NCBI RefSeq assembly: GCF_030409525.1
Contig: NZ_JAUFQB010000017.1
Coordinates: forward strand, 62,001-126,000
Source of the DNA: Kaistella yonginensis
GTDB taxonomy: Bacteria > Bacteroidota > Bacteroidia > Flavobacteriales > Weeksellaceae
Reading direction: 5' to 3'
DNA: 64,000 nt
The notes under the pieces were generated by a model. The model searched no databases, was not told where the DNA came from, and worked only from the letters and a program-made list of their open reading frames with translations. Positions 1-9,484 of this stretch are shown piece after piece. The translations under genes and the position numbers were made by a program. Every line of letters starts with the position of its first letter. Positions within the stretch are counted from its first letter, which is position 1.

Positions 1-1
1 T

Positions 2-133
2 GCCGGATTAGCACTAACTATGGGAATTAGCGTGGTTTTAATCTGGATTTATTATCGCCTCGTTTACGGATTTATCTTAAGAAGATTGGGTAAAAATCTA
101 GAACAACTTCAAAACATAGAAAAGGAGAACTAA
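2..133 (+). CDS. C-terminal end of a membrane protein (5' truncated)
   Basis: An open frame enters from the left edge and ends at a TAA at 131-133, giving 43 residues. The visible part has one hydrophobic stretch (GLALTMGISVVLIWIYY) followed by a basic, then charged, tail ending in IEKEN. This looks like the last membrane helix and cytoplasmic tail of an integral membrane protein. The stop lies inside a strong hairpin shared with rpoN on the other strand. The rest of the gene is outside the window, so I cannot name the family. Confidence 0.6.
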   Translation, partial: AGLALTMGISVVLIWIYYRLVYGFILRRLGKNLEQLQNIEKEN

Positions 134-151
134 ATTCTTGTTCTCCTTTTC
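119..151. terminator. Bidirectional terminator between the truncated + gene and rpoN
   Basis: A perfect 12-bp inverted repeat (GAAAAGGAGAAC at 119-130, GTTCTCCTTTTC at 140-151) with a 9-nt loop. A-rich and T-rich outer arms let it work on both strands. It lies between the end of the + gene and the end of rpoN, two converging genes. Confidence 0.85.
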
Positions 152-173
152 TCTTTATTTTTAACTTTCAATT

Positions 174-1652
174 TTACAGTTCCTTTCTCAACCGAGCTAC
201 GGGAATATTCAATTGTTCACGATATTTCGCAATGGTACGGCGGGCAATATTGTAGCCTTTCTCTTTCAGTAATCCAACCAATGCATCGTCGGTATAGGGT
301 TTTCTTTTATTTTCACCATCGATAATATCCATCAAATGGGTTTTAATTTCCTTGGTAGAAACTTCTTCGCCATCATCGTTGGTCAAGGAATCAGAGAAGA
401 GACTTTTTAGATAGACAATGCCATTTGGGGTATCCGCATATTTGCTTTTCACCACGCGTGAAATTGTAGAAATATCAAACCCAGTAATATCAGCAACATC
501 CTTTAGAATCATCGGTTTTAATGATTTATCATCTGCGGTAATGAAATATTCTTTCTGCAATTGAACAATCGCAGAAATCGTTTGCAGTAGCGTATTTTGC
601 CGTTGGTTAATCGCATCGATATACCATTTTGCTGCATCTAATTTTTGTTTGATAAAAAGAGCCGCCTGTTTGTGTTCCGCCGATTTTTTGTCGTGAGAAT
701 AAGTGGTTAAAATATCTTTATATTCATCTGAAACCCGCAATGAAGGAGCATTTTTACTGTTTAATGAAGGAATCACTTCAACCCCTTTGGCACCATTATC
801 TTTTACGGTAATTAAAAAATCAGGGATAATTTCATTATTAATGGTAATGGTCTGTGTATCATAATTACCACCTACCCTAGGGGATAGTTTTGAAATCACT
901 TCCAAAGCATCTTTTAAATCTTCTTCCTCGATATCATATTTCTGAATAATCTTATTGTAATGCTTATTGGTCAAAGCATCAAACTGATTTCTCAATATAT
1001 TTGCTGCGAGACTTACGGCTTTATCAGCACTTACTTTTTTCTCGATTTGTAATAAAAGACACTCTTGTAAGCCCCGGGCACCAACGCCAGACGGATCTAA
1101 TTTTTGCACATAATTTTCTAAGATTTCAGTCACCCGGTCTGGTGTAGTAATCAATCCTTGGGAAAAAGCCAAATCATCAACCAATTGCTTCACCTCTCGT
1201 CGAAGATAACCATCATTATCAAGGTTTCCGATAATATATTCTGCAATTTTCAAATCATCGCCCTCTATATTTGCCAAACGAATCTGCTCTAAAAGATAAT
1301 CATACAAAGACTCACCTTCGGTCAAAAGCGCCTGATTATCATACTCCTCATCATCGGCAGAATAATTATTTGCAGAAGATTTGTATGCAGGTTCATCATC
1401 GAAAATATAATCATTTACATCAAAATCGGTGTCGATACTTTCATTGCCTTCGTCTTCAAATTTTTCGTCAAGAGCGGCGTAATCTTCCTCTTTATTGTCC
1501 TCTTGCACTTTTTCTAAAGCAGGATTTTCTTCGAGTTCGCGCTCTAATTCTTCTTCAAACTCTAGGGTATGAAGTTGAATCAATTTCATCAATTGAATTT
1601 GTTGCGGGGCCAATTTCTGGCCGAGTCTCATTTGAAGGTTTTGTTTTAACAT
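174..1652 (-). CDS. rpoN: RNA polymerase sigma-54 factor RpoN
   Basis: Alternative sigma factor that directs RNA polymerase to -24/-12 promoters and needs enhancer-binding ATPases to open them. The 492-residue protein has the three family parts. A Gln/Leu-rich region I lies at the N-terminus (LAPQQIQLMKLIQLHTLEFE, residues about 15-34). An acidic linker follows (about 45-105). Then come the core-binding and DNA-binding domains, ending with the RpoN box ARRTIAKYRE about 15 residues before the C-terminus. Length is normal. The gene stands alone, 76 bp from asnS on the same strand, and ends at a strong bidirectional hairpin. Its targets cannot be read from this window. Confidence 0.97.
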   Translation of the reverse strand: MLKQNLQMRLGQKLAPQQIQLMKLIQLHTLEFEEELERELEENPALEKVQEDNKEEDYAALDEKFEDEGNESIDTDFDVNDYIFDDEPAYKSSANNYSADDEEYDNQALLTEGESLYDYLLEQIRLANIEGDDLKIAEYIIGNLDNDGYLRREVKQLVDDLAFSQGLITTPDRVTEILENYVQKLDPSGVGARGLQECLLLQIEKKVSADKAVSLAANILRNQFDALTNKHYNKIIQKYDIEEEDLKDALEVISKLSPRVGGNYDTQTITINNEIIPDFLITVKDNGAKGVEVIPSLNSKNAPSLRVSDEYKDILTTYSHDKKSAEHKQAALFIKQKLDAAKWYIDAINQRQNTLLQTISAIVQLQKEYFITADDKSLKPMILKDVADITGFDISTISRVVKSKYADTPNGIVYLKSLFSDSLTNDDGEEVSTKEIKTHLMDIIDGENKRKPYTDDALVGLLKEKGYNIARRTIAKYREQLNIPVARLRKEL

Positions 1653-1728
1653 ATTATGATGTTATTTCTCTTTTTTTAGGTTTAAATTAGTTCACATTGA
1701 ACCATAAACTTACTGATAATATTTTAGA

Positions 1729-3174
1729 TTAGAACTCAGCGTTATGCGGTGTTCTTGGGAAAGGGATTACGTCTCTGATGTTCGTCATGCCTGTAACAAA
1801 AAGAATCAATCGCTCTAAGCCAAGTCCAAAACCGGCGTGCGGAACAGAACCGAATTTTCGCGTATCCAAATACCACCATAATTCTTCTTCATCAACATTC
1901 ATGTCTTTCATTTTCGCTTTTAAAATGTCGAATTTATCCTCTCTTTGTGATCCACCGATGATTTCACCAATTCCTGGGAATAAAACATCCATGGCGGCAA
2001 CGGTTTTTCCATCTTCATTCAGTTTCATGTAGAAGGCTTTTATTTCTTTTGGATAATCAAATAAAACCACCGGACATTCAAAATGCTTTTCTACCAGAAA
2101 ACGTTCGTGCTCACTTTGCAAATCTGCACCCCATTCCTCAATCGGAAACTGAAATTTTCCTTTTTTATTTTCTTTAGAATTTTTCAAAATTTCTATCGCT
2201 TCGCTATAAGAAACTCTTTTGAATCGTTTTTGAATTACGTGTTGCAATTTCTCAATTAATCCTTCAGCAGCACGGTCTTTTTCGGGTTTTTGTTTTTGCT
2301 CGTCAGCAAATCTTTTGTCTAAAAAGTCCAAATCATCTTTGCAATTTTCTAACACGTAATTAATCACATATTTCAAGAAATCTTCGGCAAGATCGATATT
2401 GTCTTCTAAATTATTAAAAGCAACTTCCGGTTCTACCATCCAAAATTCTGCAAGGTGACGCGTGGTGTTAGAGTTCTCTGCACGGAAAGTTGGACCAAAA
2501 GTGTACACTCTTCCCAAGCCCATCATGGCGGTTTCTACGTTCAATTGACCGGAAACCGTAAGATTTGTTTTCTTACCAAAAAAATCTTGTGCATAATCGA
2601 TTGCTCCGCTTTCATCCCGTGGAATGGCATTCAAATCGAAGTTGGTTACGCCAAACATTTCTCCCGCTCCTTCTGCATCAGCACCGGTAATAATCGGTGT
2701 GTTCATGTAGAAAAATTGGTTTTGATTAAAAAACTGGTGAATCGCAAAACTCACCGAACTTCTCACTCTAAAAACTGCAGAAAATAAATTCGTGCGGAAA
2801 CGCAAATGTGCTTGCTCACGCAAAATTTCCAAGGAATGTTTTTTGGGTTGAAGGATCGTTTTATCTCTTTCTTCGGTAAAGTTATCGCCTAAAATAATAA
2901 TCTTTTTCGCAATAATTTCGATATTTTGTCCCGCTCCCTGACTTTCCACCACTTCCCCTACAATTTTTAGCGAAGCAGCATTACTGATGTTTTTAAGAAT
3001 ATCTTCATCAAATTGTTCAAAGTCGACTACCACTTGTAAATTGTTGATGGTTGAACCATCATTCATAGCGATAAATCGGTTCGAGCGAAATGCTCTTACC
3101 CAAGCTTGTACGGTAATGTCATGATGAATTAGTTTTTTATAATCTTCTAATAATTCTTTAATGGTCGTTCTCAT
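1729..3174 (-). CDS. asnS: Asparagine--tRNA ligase
   Basis: Class IIb aminoacyl-tRNA synthetase charging tRNA-Asn with asparagine. An N-terminal OB-fold anticodon-binding domain (about residues 15-110) is followed by the class II catalytic core. Motif 2 is visible as [15 protein letters not shown] and motif 3 as [12 protein letters not shown] near the C-terminus, with the terminal [11 protein letters not shown] typical of AsnRS. The frame is open back to 3243, but I chose the ATG at 3172-3174 (MRTTIKELL) for two reasons: it gives the usual length of about 481 residues, and a TAnnTTTG box at 3245-3252 overlaps the region just after the upstream ATG. Confidence 0.95.
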   Translation of the reverse strand: MRTTIKELLEDYKKLIHHDITVQAWVRAFRSNRFIAMNDGSTINNLQVVVDFEQFDEDILKNISNAASLKIVGEVVESQGAGQNIEIIAKKIIILGDNFTEERDKTILQPKKHSLEILREQAHLRFRTNLFSAVFRVRSSVSFAIHQFFNQNQFFYMNTPIITGADAEGAGEMFGVTNFDLNAIPRDESGAIDYAQDFFGKKTNLTVSGQLNVETAMMGLGRVYTFGPTFRAENSNTTRHLAEFWMVEPEVAFNNLEDNIDLAEDFLKYVINYVLENCKDDLDFLDKRFADEQKQKPEKDRAAEGLIEKLQHVIQKRFKRVSYSEAIEILKNSKENKKGKFQFPIEEWGADLQSEHERFLVEKHFECPVVLFDYPKEIKAFYMKLNEDGKTVAAMDVLFPGIGEIIGGSQREDKFDILKAKMKDMNVDEEELWWYLDTRKFGSVPHAGFGLGLERLILFVTGMTNIRDVIPFPRTPHNAEF

Positions 3175-3244
3175 TCGTAAATATTCAATTTTTTGTTGGT
3201 TTCGGGAAAGTGTTACCGTCTTTGAAACAGATCTTCTAGTCATG

Positions 3245-3252
3245 CAAACTTA
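3245..3252 (-). promoter_or_regulatory. -7 promoter box for asnS
   Basis: Read on the minus strand this is TAAGTTTG, matching the Bacteroidota -7 consensus TAnnTTTG. It lies about 70 bp upstream of the chosen asnS start. I see no convincing -33 TTG at the expected distance, so this is a half-supported call. Confidence 0.45.
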
Positions 3253-3474
3253 CTAAAAAATTGGCGTAAAATTTGCTCTTCGGCAGAAATTATCATAAAA
3301 AAACGCATGATAAAAAGCATTTTTCCCTTTGAATAATTGAGTGGAATATAATTTAAATCTAGATTCTCAAAGCAACAGAATTTGAAATCCATTTAATAGT
3401 TAAAATTCCAGATATGCGATTTTTATCTGTACTAAAGTCACTATTTCAAAACCCTTTCCTTTAAAAAATTCTCT

Positions 3475-3482
3475 TAATTTTG
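3475..3482 (+). promoter_or_regulatory. -7 promoter box for the lipoate ligase gene
   Basis: TAATTTTG matches TAnnTTTG and lies 16 bp before the ATG at 3499, implying a very short leader. No clear -33 TTG is seen. Confidence 0.4.
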
Positions 3483-3498
3483 TACTAAATAAAAAATC

Positions 3499-4482
3499 AT
3501 GTTGCTCATCGACTCTCCTTCTCAAAATGCGTATTTCAATATTGCCTCCGAAGAATATTTACTGCACCGCTTTCCCACGGAAGATATTTTCTTGCTGTAT
3601 GTGAATGCTCCCTCTATTATCGTAGGAAAATTTCAAAATACGTTGGCAGAAATCAATTTGGATTACGTCACTGAAAAAGACATCAAAGTCGTGCGCCGAA
3701 TGTCTGGTGGAGGAACGGTTTATCACGATCTGGGAAATCTTAACTTCTCTTTTCACACCTTGTTGGGTCAGAATGATTTTGGGGATTTTTCTTTTTTTAC
3801 GCAGCCGGTTCTCACGGTGCTGAACAATTTAGGGGTGCCCGCTGTTTTGCAGGGACGCAACGATTTGTTGGTCGATGGTAAAAAATTCTCTGGCAATGCT
3901 AAACTTGCGCGACACGGAAAAATGATTCAGCACGGCACCATTCTACTCGATTCAGAAATGGAAGTTTTAGGTGATGCCCTGAAAGTAAACCCGTTGAAAT
4001 TCCTTGATAAAGCCATTAAATCGACCCGTTCACGCGTCACCAACCTCATCCACTATCTTCCAGAGGAAACCACGACCAGCGATTTGAAAAAACTACTCAC
4101 GGAAGAGATTATAAAAAATAATCCCAACGCTCAGCGCTACGAGCTGACCGAGGAAGACCTCACTGGCATTCATAAACTGATGACTGAGAAATACGAAACC
4201 TGGGCCTGGAATTTCGGTTTTTCGCCCAACTATAATTTTAAAAAAGCCATAAAAGTTCCGGCCGGTTTTATCGAAGTTCATTTGGATGTCGTGCAGGGAA
4301 TTATTGAAAAAGCGAAAATATTTGGTGACTTTTTCGCTGCAAAACCTATTGAAGAGTTGGAAGCGGAATTGATAGGACAAAAACACGAACTTTCCCAACT
4401 AACCTTCTTATTTTCTTCATTGAACTTGACCGATTACTTTGGTAAAGTAACGGCAGAAGAAGTGCTGGAAGGGTTTAAGTAA
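3499..4482 (+). CDS. lplA: Lipoate--protein ligase
   Basis: Activates lipoate with ATP and attaches it to the lipoyl domains of 2-oxoacid dehydrogenases and GcvH in the cytoplasm. The 327-residue protein has the LplA/BPL fold signature RRMSGGGTVYHDLGNLNFSF (about 66-85). The lipoate-AMP binding segment GKKFSGNAK is at about 127-135, followed by QHGTILL. The C-terminal third matches the accessory domain of the long LplA type, so it should perform both half-reactions itself. It is a single gene between asnS (divergent) and the protease gene. The start follows a -7 box by 16 bp. Confidence 0.93.
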   Translation: MLLIDSPSQNAYFNIASEEYLLHRFPTEDIFLLYVNAPSIIVGKFQNTLAEINLDYVTEKDIKVVRRMSGGGTVYHDLGNLNFSFHTLLGQNDFGDFSFFTQPVLTVLNNLGVPAVLQGRNDLLVDGKKFSGNAKLARHGKMIQHGTILLDSEMEVLGDALKVNPLKFLDKAIKSTRSRVTNLIHYLPEETTTSDLKKLLTEEIIKNNPNAQRYELTEEDLTGIHKLMTEKYETWAWNFGFSPNYNFKKAIKVPAGFIEVHLDVVQGIIEKAKIFGDFFAAKPIEELEAELIGQKHELSQLTFLFSSLNLTDYFGKVTAEEVLEGFK

Positions 4483-4963
4483 TGTCGGGGTTAGACCTTG
4501 GAGACAAGAGACGATAGACTAGAGCGTAGAAGTTAAAAGTCTTGGATTCCTTTTAAAGTTTCGGTTACCGATTGATGAACCGTGTTTCCCTCGAGATGGC
4601 TTCAGCGGCAAAAAGGATTTTACTTATAAGATAAACAGGCAGCCGCTTCGCAATGACGGGTGATTTTATATTAACCCGTACTCGCACGATTCACCACTCC
4701 GCAATGACCGGTGCATATTGATTAATTTTTCATTGTTTCATTTGCAAGTAGATTTCCAAATAAATTTTTCTGAACTGAACACCACTCGTTGTTAATTATT
4801 AATTTTTAATTATTATTTATTAATTAACGCTACTTTTCTCTCTTATAAACCGCATTTTCATTATAAAATTGATAAGTTTACTCCCTATTCTATCCTTTTT
4901 ATTCAAAAAAATTAAGCGTATTTGTTCACATTATCTTATATTTGTGTTCAATCAAATAACCTT
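4483..4963. other. Intergenic region with decayed CATTGCGAG-type repeat fragments
   Basis: There is no gene in this stretch of about 480 bp. Between 4590 and 4720 are short pieces ending in CTTCGCAATGACGGG and CTCCGCAATGACCGG, preceded by GAGATGGCTTCAGCGGC. They resemble degraded right halves of the repeat seen intact near 55 kb. The rest is AT-rich, with the protease promoter at its right end. Confidence 0.4.
4937..4944 (+). promoter_or_regulatory. -7 promoter box for the M4 protease gene
   Basis: TTATATTTGTG contains a close match to the TAnnTTTG box about 20 bp before the ATG at 4964. A TTTG lies at 4921-4924, but its spacing (12 bp) is shorter than usual for a -33 element. Confidence 0.45.
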
Positions 4964-7522
4964 ATGAAAAGAATAATACTACTTGTTATTTCCTTGTCTT
5001 TTGTTGAGGCTTTCGCCCAGGAATCCAAAGAATTGATAAAGTTAAAACAACAAACCAATGCCAGTGTTACCCTGAGCAAAAGTACGGCGAACCCGAATTT
5101 TATAAGATTTGGAAATGCTTCGACCCTTCAATTGAGAGGAACATCATCGAGCGCTAAAGTAGCTGACTTTCTCGCTAGCAACTTTAAAGCTTTTAATCTG
5201 ACTTCCGCCCAGGATATGGTTTTAGTGGAAGAATTTAAAGACAATTACGGTCTTCACAATGTTGTTTACCGACAATACTTTCAGGGGATTCCTGTTTACG
5301 ATGGCCTGTTGAAGTTCCATTTTAATTCAAAAGGACATCTGTCTTCCCTCAACGGAAATACCATTTCTAAAATTAAAGTCAGTACCAAGGCAAGCATCTC
5401 TTCAGTTGAAGCAGCAGCAATTGCCAAAAAATTAGTGACCCAACAAGCACTCAATATTTCGGGCTCCCCCTTACAAATCGGAAAGAATAATTTATTAATT
5501 TTTCCAAAAAATCTGGTCCAAGGCGGTCAGGTCGTTCCGTATTTAGCCTATGAAGTTGAAATTACCAATAAAAATGATGTTCGGGAATTTATATTTATTG
5601 ATGCCCACACGGGCGACTTGGTGGAGCAGTTTACCGGCATTCATCCGATCGACCGTAAATTATATGAAAAAAGCACCAGTGCAGCCAATTTAAAATGGAA
5701 GGAAGGCGACGCTTTTCCGGGAACTTTAGATCAATGGCAACAGAGTGAAGTCATCACTTCTGAACATGTTTATAATTTCTTCAAAAATGCTTTCAGCTAT
5801 ATCTCGTTCAATAATGCTGATGCTTCCATGATTACAGTGAATAATGATCCCAACATCTCTTGCCCGAATGCCAACTGGAATGGGGTGACGGCAAATTATT
5901 GTACCGGTACGGCCTCGGACGATGTGGTCGCACACGAATGGGGACACGCTTACACGGAATACACCAGCGGTTTAATTTACCAATACCAATCCGGCGCACT
6001 CAATGAATCTTATTCTGATGTTTGGGGCGAAACCATCGACATGCTGAACGGTTACGATGATGCAGGCGAAAACTTAGCTGTTCGTACAACCACCTCCTGC
6101 GCCAATACCCAACGGTGGAAAATGGGCGAGAAAGCGACCGCTTTTGGAAGTCCAATTCGTGATATGTGGAATCCGAACTGTAATAACAATCCAGGTAGTG
6201 TGCTCGACGCAAGCTATTACTATTGTGGCACCGGAGATTCCGGCGGTGTGCACCGCAATTCAGGAGTCACTAATCATCTATATGCTTTATTGGTAGATGG
6301 CGGCACGTATAATGGCTATACCATTTCGGGCATCGGTTTCGTGAAGGCCGCTCATTTGTGGTGGAGAGCCCAGAAAAACTATCTGACTCCTACCAGCAAT
6401 TTTGCAATTTTCGCAGATGCTCTAGAAGCGTCCGCTAATGACCTCATCGGCATCAACTTAGAGGGATTATCTACCGACAATACTCCGGCAGGTCTTAGCG
6501 GACAGTCATGGCAAGTGGGCGATCTTCAAAATCTTCAAAATGCCATCTTAGCGGTACAATTACGATCTTCACCCAATACCCAATGTAATTATATACCTTT
6601 GTTAAAAGCAACACCAGACTTATGTGCCACGGCGGTCACCGGTGCGATTTTTACAGAAAACTGGGAAAATGGTTTAGGAGGCTGGACGGTTAATAATATC
6701 CCGACTAATCCTTCTTCCTGGGAGAATAGGAACTGGGTGGTCAAAGGTAATTTGCCTAAAGGGAGAACCGGAAGCGCAATTTTCGGAGCAGATCCCGTCA
6801 ATGGCAACTGTACGACCAGCATGCAAAACGGAATCCTGCGGTTGGAAAGTCCCGTAATTACTTTCCCAGCTTTTACGGCGGGAAAATACGAAATGGCCTT
6901 TAATCATTATGTGTCCACAGAAGCAAGTTGGGATGGTGGCAATATCAAGTACAGCCTGAACGATGGCGCGTGGACTTTAGTTCCAAAATCTGCCTTCAGT
7001 CAAAATGGTTATAACCGAAATTTAGACAATACCTCAAACAATGACAATCCGATGAAAGGACAAGCTGTCTTTTCGGGAACCGATGGTGGCTCATTGGATG
7101 GTAGTTGGGGTCAAAGCGTTATCGACCTTTCAAAAGTCGGAGTGGTATCGGGTGCCAAAATTAAATTCAGATTTGAAATGGGAACCGATGGTTGCAATGG
7201 TAATGACGGTTGGTATGTAGACGAAATTTATGTGTATAATTGCGACAGTCCTTTGCTAGCCGTGGATCAAAACTCCCTAAAAAGCGGTTTGCAGGTTTTC
7301 CCCAATCCAACCTCGGGATTGCTGACCATTCAGCACCACAAGCAAATGAAACTGAACAGTGCACAGGTCTACTCTACTACTGGTCAATTAATTAAAAGTT
7401 TTAAACTGGATCAAAATGGCAAGAGTTCGATCATCGACTTAAGCGCATTTGCGAAAGGGACTTATATTGTGAAAATAAATTCAGACACCGAGAGCAGCAG
7501 TGTCAAAGTAATTAAAAAATAG
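4964..7522 (+). CDS. Secreted thermolysin-like (M4) metallopeptidase with T9SS sorting domain
   Basis: Predicted secreted zinc endopeptidase. From the ATG at 4964 the protein has 852 residues. A signal peptide (MKRIILLVISLSFVEAFAQ) is followed by an FTP/PepSY-type propeptide to about residue 230. The M4 catalytic domain carries the zinc site HEWGH (about 324-328) and the downstream Glu ligand in NESYSDVWGE, plus a C-terminal M4 subdomain with GVHRNSGVTNH. Next is a MAM/immune-inhibitor-like beta region (from about FTENWENGLGGW). The last 80 residues form a T9SS type A sorting domain (QVFPNPTSG ... GTYIVKI ... VIKK). An upstream ATG at 4922 would precede the signal peptide and was rejected. 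The propeptide implies activation after export. It is a single-gene unit with its own promoter box and terminator. Confidence 0.93.
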   Translation: MKRIILLVISLSFVEAFAQESKELIKLKQQTNASVTLSKSTANPNFIRFGNASTLQLRGTSSSAKVADFLASNFKAFNLTSAQDMVLVEEFKDNYGLHNVVYRQYFQGIPVYDGLLKFHFNSKGHLSSLNGNTISKIKVSTKASISSVEAAAIAKKLVTQQALNISGSPLQIGKNNLLIFPKNLVQGGQVVPYLAYEVEITNKNDVREFIFIDAHTGDLVEQFTGIHPIDRKLYEKSTSAANLKWKEGDAFPGTLDQWQQSEVITSEHVYNFFKNAFSYISFNNADASMITVNNDPNISCPNANWNGVTANYCTGTASDDVVAHEWGHAYTEYTSGLIYQYQSGALNESYSDVWGETIDMLNGYDDAGENLAVRTTTSCANTQRWKMGEKATAFGSPIRDMWNPNCNNNPGSVLDASYYYCGTGDSGGVHRNSGVTNHLYALLVDGGTYNGYTISGIGFVKAAHLWWRAQKNYLTPTSNFAIFADALEASANDLIGINLEGLSTDNTPAGLSGQSWQVGDLQNLQNAILAVQLRSSPNTQCNYIPLLKATPDLCATAVTGAIFTENWENGLGGWTVNNIPTNPSSWENRNWVVKGNLPKGRTGSAIFGADPVNGNCTTSMQNGILRLESPVITFPAFTAGKYEMAFNHYVSTEASWDGGNIKYSLNDGAWTLVPKSAFSQNGYNRNLDNTSNNDNPMKGQAVFSGTDGGSLDGSWGQSVIDLSKVGVVSGAKIKFRFEMGTDGCNGNDGWYVDEIYVYNCDSPLLAVDQNSLKSGLQVFPNPTSGLLTIQHHKQMKLNSAQVYSTTGQLIKSFKLDQNGKSSIIDLSAFAKGTYIVKINSDTESSSVKVIKK

Positions 7523-7543
7523 GTTAGATCATGTTTCATGAAG

Positions 7544-7576
7544 ATCCGGGAGAGTTTAACTTTTCCGGATTTTTTT
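7544..7576 (+). terminator. Rho-independent terminator after the M4 protease gene
   Basis: An 11-bp stem (ATCCGG... / ...CCGGAT with G-T wobbles inside) and a 5-nt loop, followed directly by a run of T. It starts 21 bp past the stop codon. Confidence 0.8.
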
Positions 7577-7673
7577 GTGCGGCGTGCGGGGTTGGGAATT
7601 GGGAAAATACCAATTGACCATTATTCAAAGGGGTCACTTTAGACTTGCACGCTACGCATTCACTTTAAAAAAC

Positions 7674-9128
7674 TCAATTATTGGAAGTGGGGTTTGCTCG
7701 GCTTACTGCAGAGGATTTATTAAGAACGGCGGTATATTCTAACAGCAACTCGTCCCACAGGTGCTGATGCGAATACAATTCTTTGATTCTTTGGCGACTG
7801 GATTGTTGTAGGTTTTTGGTAAAGTCGCAGTCATTAAGCAATTGTAACATCGCATTTTTTAATGCTTCTTCGGATTTTGCTGGGATTATGAGGCCATTAA
7901 TCCCGTTCGTAATGATCTCATTACACCCATTGATATCGGAAACTATACTTGGCAAACCCATGGCTCCTGCCTGTAAAACAGCATTCGGAAAACCTTCTCG
8001 GTAACTTGGCAAAACAAGGCAATCTCCTAAAGCCAAATAAGGACGAACGTCTGTTACAAAACCCGTGCTGATAATATGCGGGTTATTATCAATTTCTGCT
8101 CGGGTAAGTCCCAAGATTGGATTGAGCGCTTCGTCCAAAGCGCCTACCATTAATAACTTTACGTTTGGATATAATTTGTGAATCTGCTGAACACCTTGAA
8201 GGCCATCATCTCCAGTTGGGTTGATTCCTGATTTTGTCGTTTGATACCGGTAGATTATTTTACCCAATCGGTTTCTTAGATTAAGCCCCGTAACCGAGGT
8301 GGAATGTTGAAAATAACTTTCTGAAAGTGTAAGCATTTCCTCTTCAGATGAGGTGATCGCGGTTAGCATCGGCTGTCTCACAAATTTTTCATTTTGACTT
8401 GCGCGCTCCGAAGTAATCGTTATTTCTTGAACGTTCGATAATTCTGAAATTGATTTGAAAGCTGAAATCAGTTCATTGACTCCTTTGTCTTTAACAATTC
8501 GTCCTAAAAAAATAAAGACAAAATCGTCCAAGTTGATTGCTAACCTTTCTCTGAGCAAATCGATGTCTTCTACGGAAACCGCAGCACGATCGAAATGGTG
8601 CAGATCAATCCCATTGACATTACCATTTGCAATAATTTTTAAATTTTTAGAGGTAATATTGTACCGCTCCAAATCTTCTTTCACCCCTTTCCCTTCGGGA
8701 TAAATATGGGTAGCACAAGCACACAAAAGCCTATCCATCAGAATGAGTATATATTTCAAGATGCCAGTTTTATAAGGAAATATCAGTCCCGTAAAGGTAT
8801 GCATTCGTACCGGAACCCCTGCCAAGCGAGCTGCCATCATGGCAAGCAGACCGGCTTTGGGTGTAATAGAATGAACGATATCTGGTTTTTCTTTTTGAAA
8901 ATATCGGTACAAATTCCAGAGCGAAACCAAATCGCGGAGTGGTGAAATGGCGCGCTGCATATCAATTTCATAGGACTTTACACCTTCTCTTTGTACCAAC
9001 TGGTCTAACTCTGCGCCCGGACTTGAAATGGCTGTTACCTTGTAAAACTGATTCAAATAGCGCAACTGCCCTCGCAATAAAATATCAAGAGATTCGGGTA
9101 CGGTGGCGATTCGGAAGAGTTTTTTCAC
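7674..9128 (-). CDS. Family 4 glycosyltransferase with an unusual internal insertion
   Basis: GT-B fold glycosyltransferase, probably moving a sugar from an NDP donor onto a lipid-linked or surface glycan. The N-terminal domain carries the donor/acceptor region IVHSITPKAGLLAMMAARLAG. The C-terminal domain has FIFLGRIVKDKGVNELISAFK and the family EX7E region near PSYREGFPNAVLQAGAMGLP. I used the GTG at 9126-9128 (VKKLFRIATVP), which is where this family normally begins; the frame is open to 9215. Oddity: about 85 residues (roughly 8184-8453) sit between AFK and IHKLYPNVKLLMVG, where family members normally run straight on. Whether the enzyme still works is unknown. The gene is alone, not in the main polysaccharide locus. 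Confidence 0.85.
   Translation of the reverse strand: MKKLFRIATVPESLDILLRGQLRYLNQFYKVTAISSPGAELDQLVQREGVKSYEIDMQRAISPLRDLVSLWNLYRYFQKEKPDIVHSITPKAGLLAMMAARLAGVPVRMHTFTGLIFPYKTGILKYILILMDRLLCACATHIYPEGKGVKEDLERYNITSKNLKIIANGNVNGIDLHHFDRAAVSVEDIDLLRERLAINLDDFVFIFLGRIVKDKGVNELISAFKSISELSNVQEITITSERASQNEKFVRQPMLTAITSSEEEMLTLSESYFQHSTSVTGLNLRNRLGKIIYRYQTTKSGINPTGDDGLQGVQQIHKLYPNVKLLMVGALDEALNPILGLTRAEIDNNPHIISTGFVTDVRPYLALGDCLVLPSYREGFPNAVLQAGAMGLPSIVSDINGCNEIITNGINGLIIPAKSEEALKNAMLQLLNDCDFTKNLQQSSRQRIKELYSHQHLWDELLLEYTAVLNKSSAVSRANPTSNN
8184..8453 (-). other. In-frame inserted segment inside the glycosyltransferase gene
   Basis: This stretch encodes about 85-90 residues (starting near SISELSNVQEITITSERAS and ending near INPTGDDGLQGVQ) that do not fit the GT4 fold and split helix AFK... 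from ...IHKLYPNVK. It keeps the frame and has no stop. The edges share GTTCA (AACGTTCAAG on one side, GGTGTTCAGC on the other), which may be a short target duplication. Boundaries are approximate. Confidence 0.55.
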
Positions 9129-9461
9129 GGTTTTTATAAAGAGCACCAATTTATAAAAATAAATCTTTAAAGGGTTGTTATATTTAAAAAAGTCGCAAAA
9201 ATATTTTAAAAACAAATAGATTTCTGCTAAAGATTATTTTACTACTTAATAAAAAAACAGCCATAAATACAGACTATTGCGCACGAAGTCAACGTTGAAT
9301 AAAAAATTAAATGATTCGATTTTGCTGATCAACATTTTTTCGAGATTCCACTCAATTGTTCTTCATAGGGTGAAAATTAAGGAACAAACGAACTGCAATA
9401 AAATGTTAAAAAAAAATTCCAAAGCCTGAAGGTAATGCACATCAAACCTCTTTATAATTTG

Positions 9462-9469
9462 TATTTTTG
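9462..9469 (+). promoter_or_regulatory. -7 promoter box for exonuclease III gene
   Basis: TATTTTTG matches TAnnTTTG 15 bp before the chosen ATG at 9485. This also argues against the upstream in-frame ATG at 9467, which lies inside the box. Confidence 0.45.
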
Positions 9470-9484
9470 AAAAAATATATTTTA

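Noticed and set aside
3175-3243. N-terminal extension of AsnS (start at 3243)
   Set aside because: The -7 promoter box lies directly at this position and the extra 23 residues are not typical of AsnRS.
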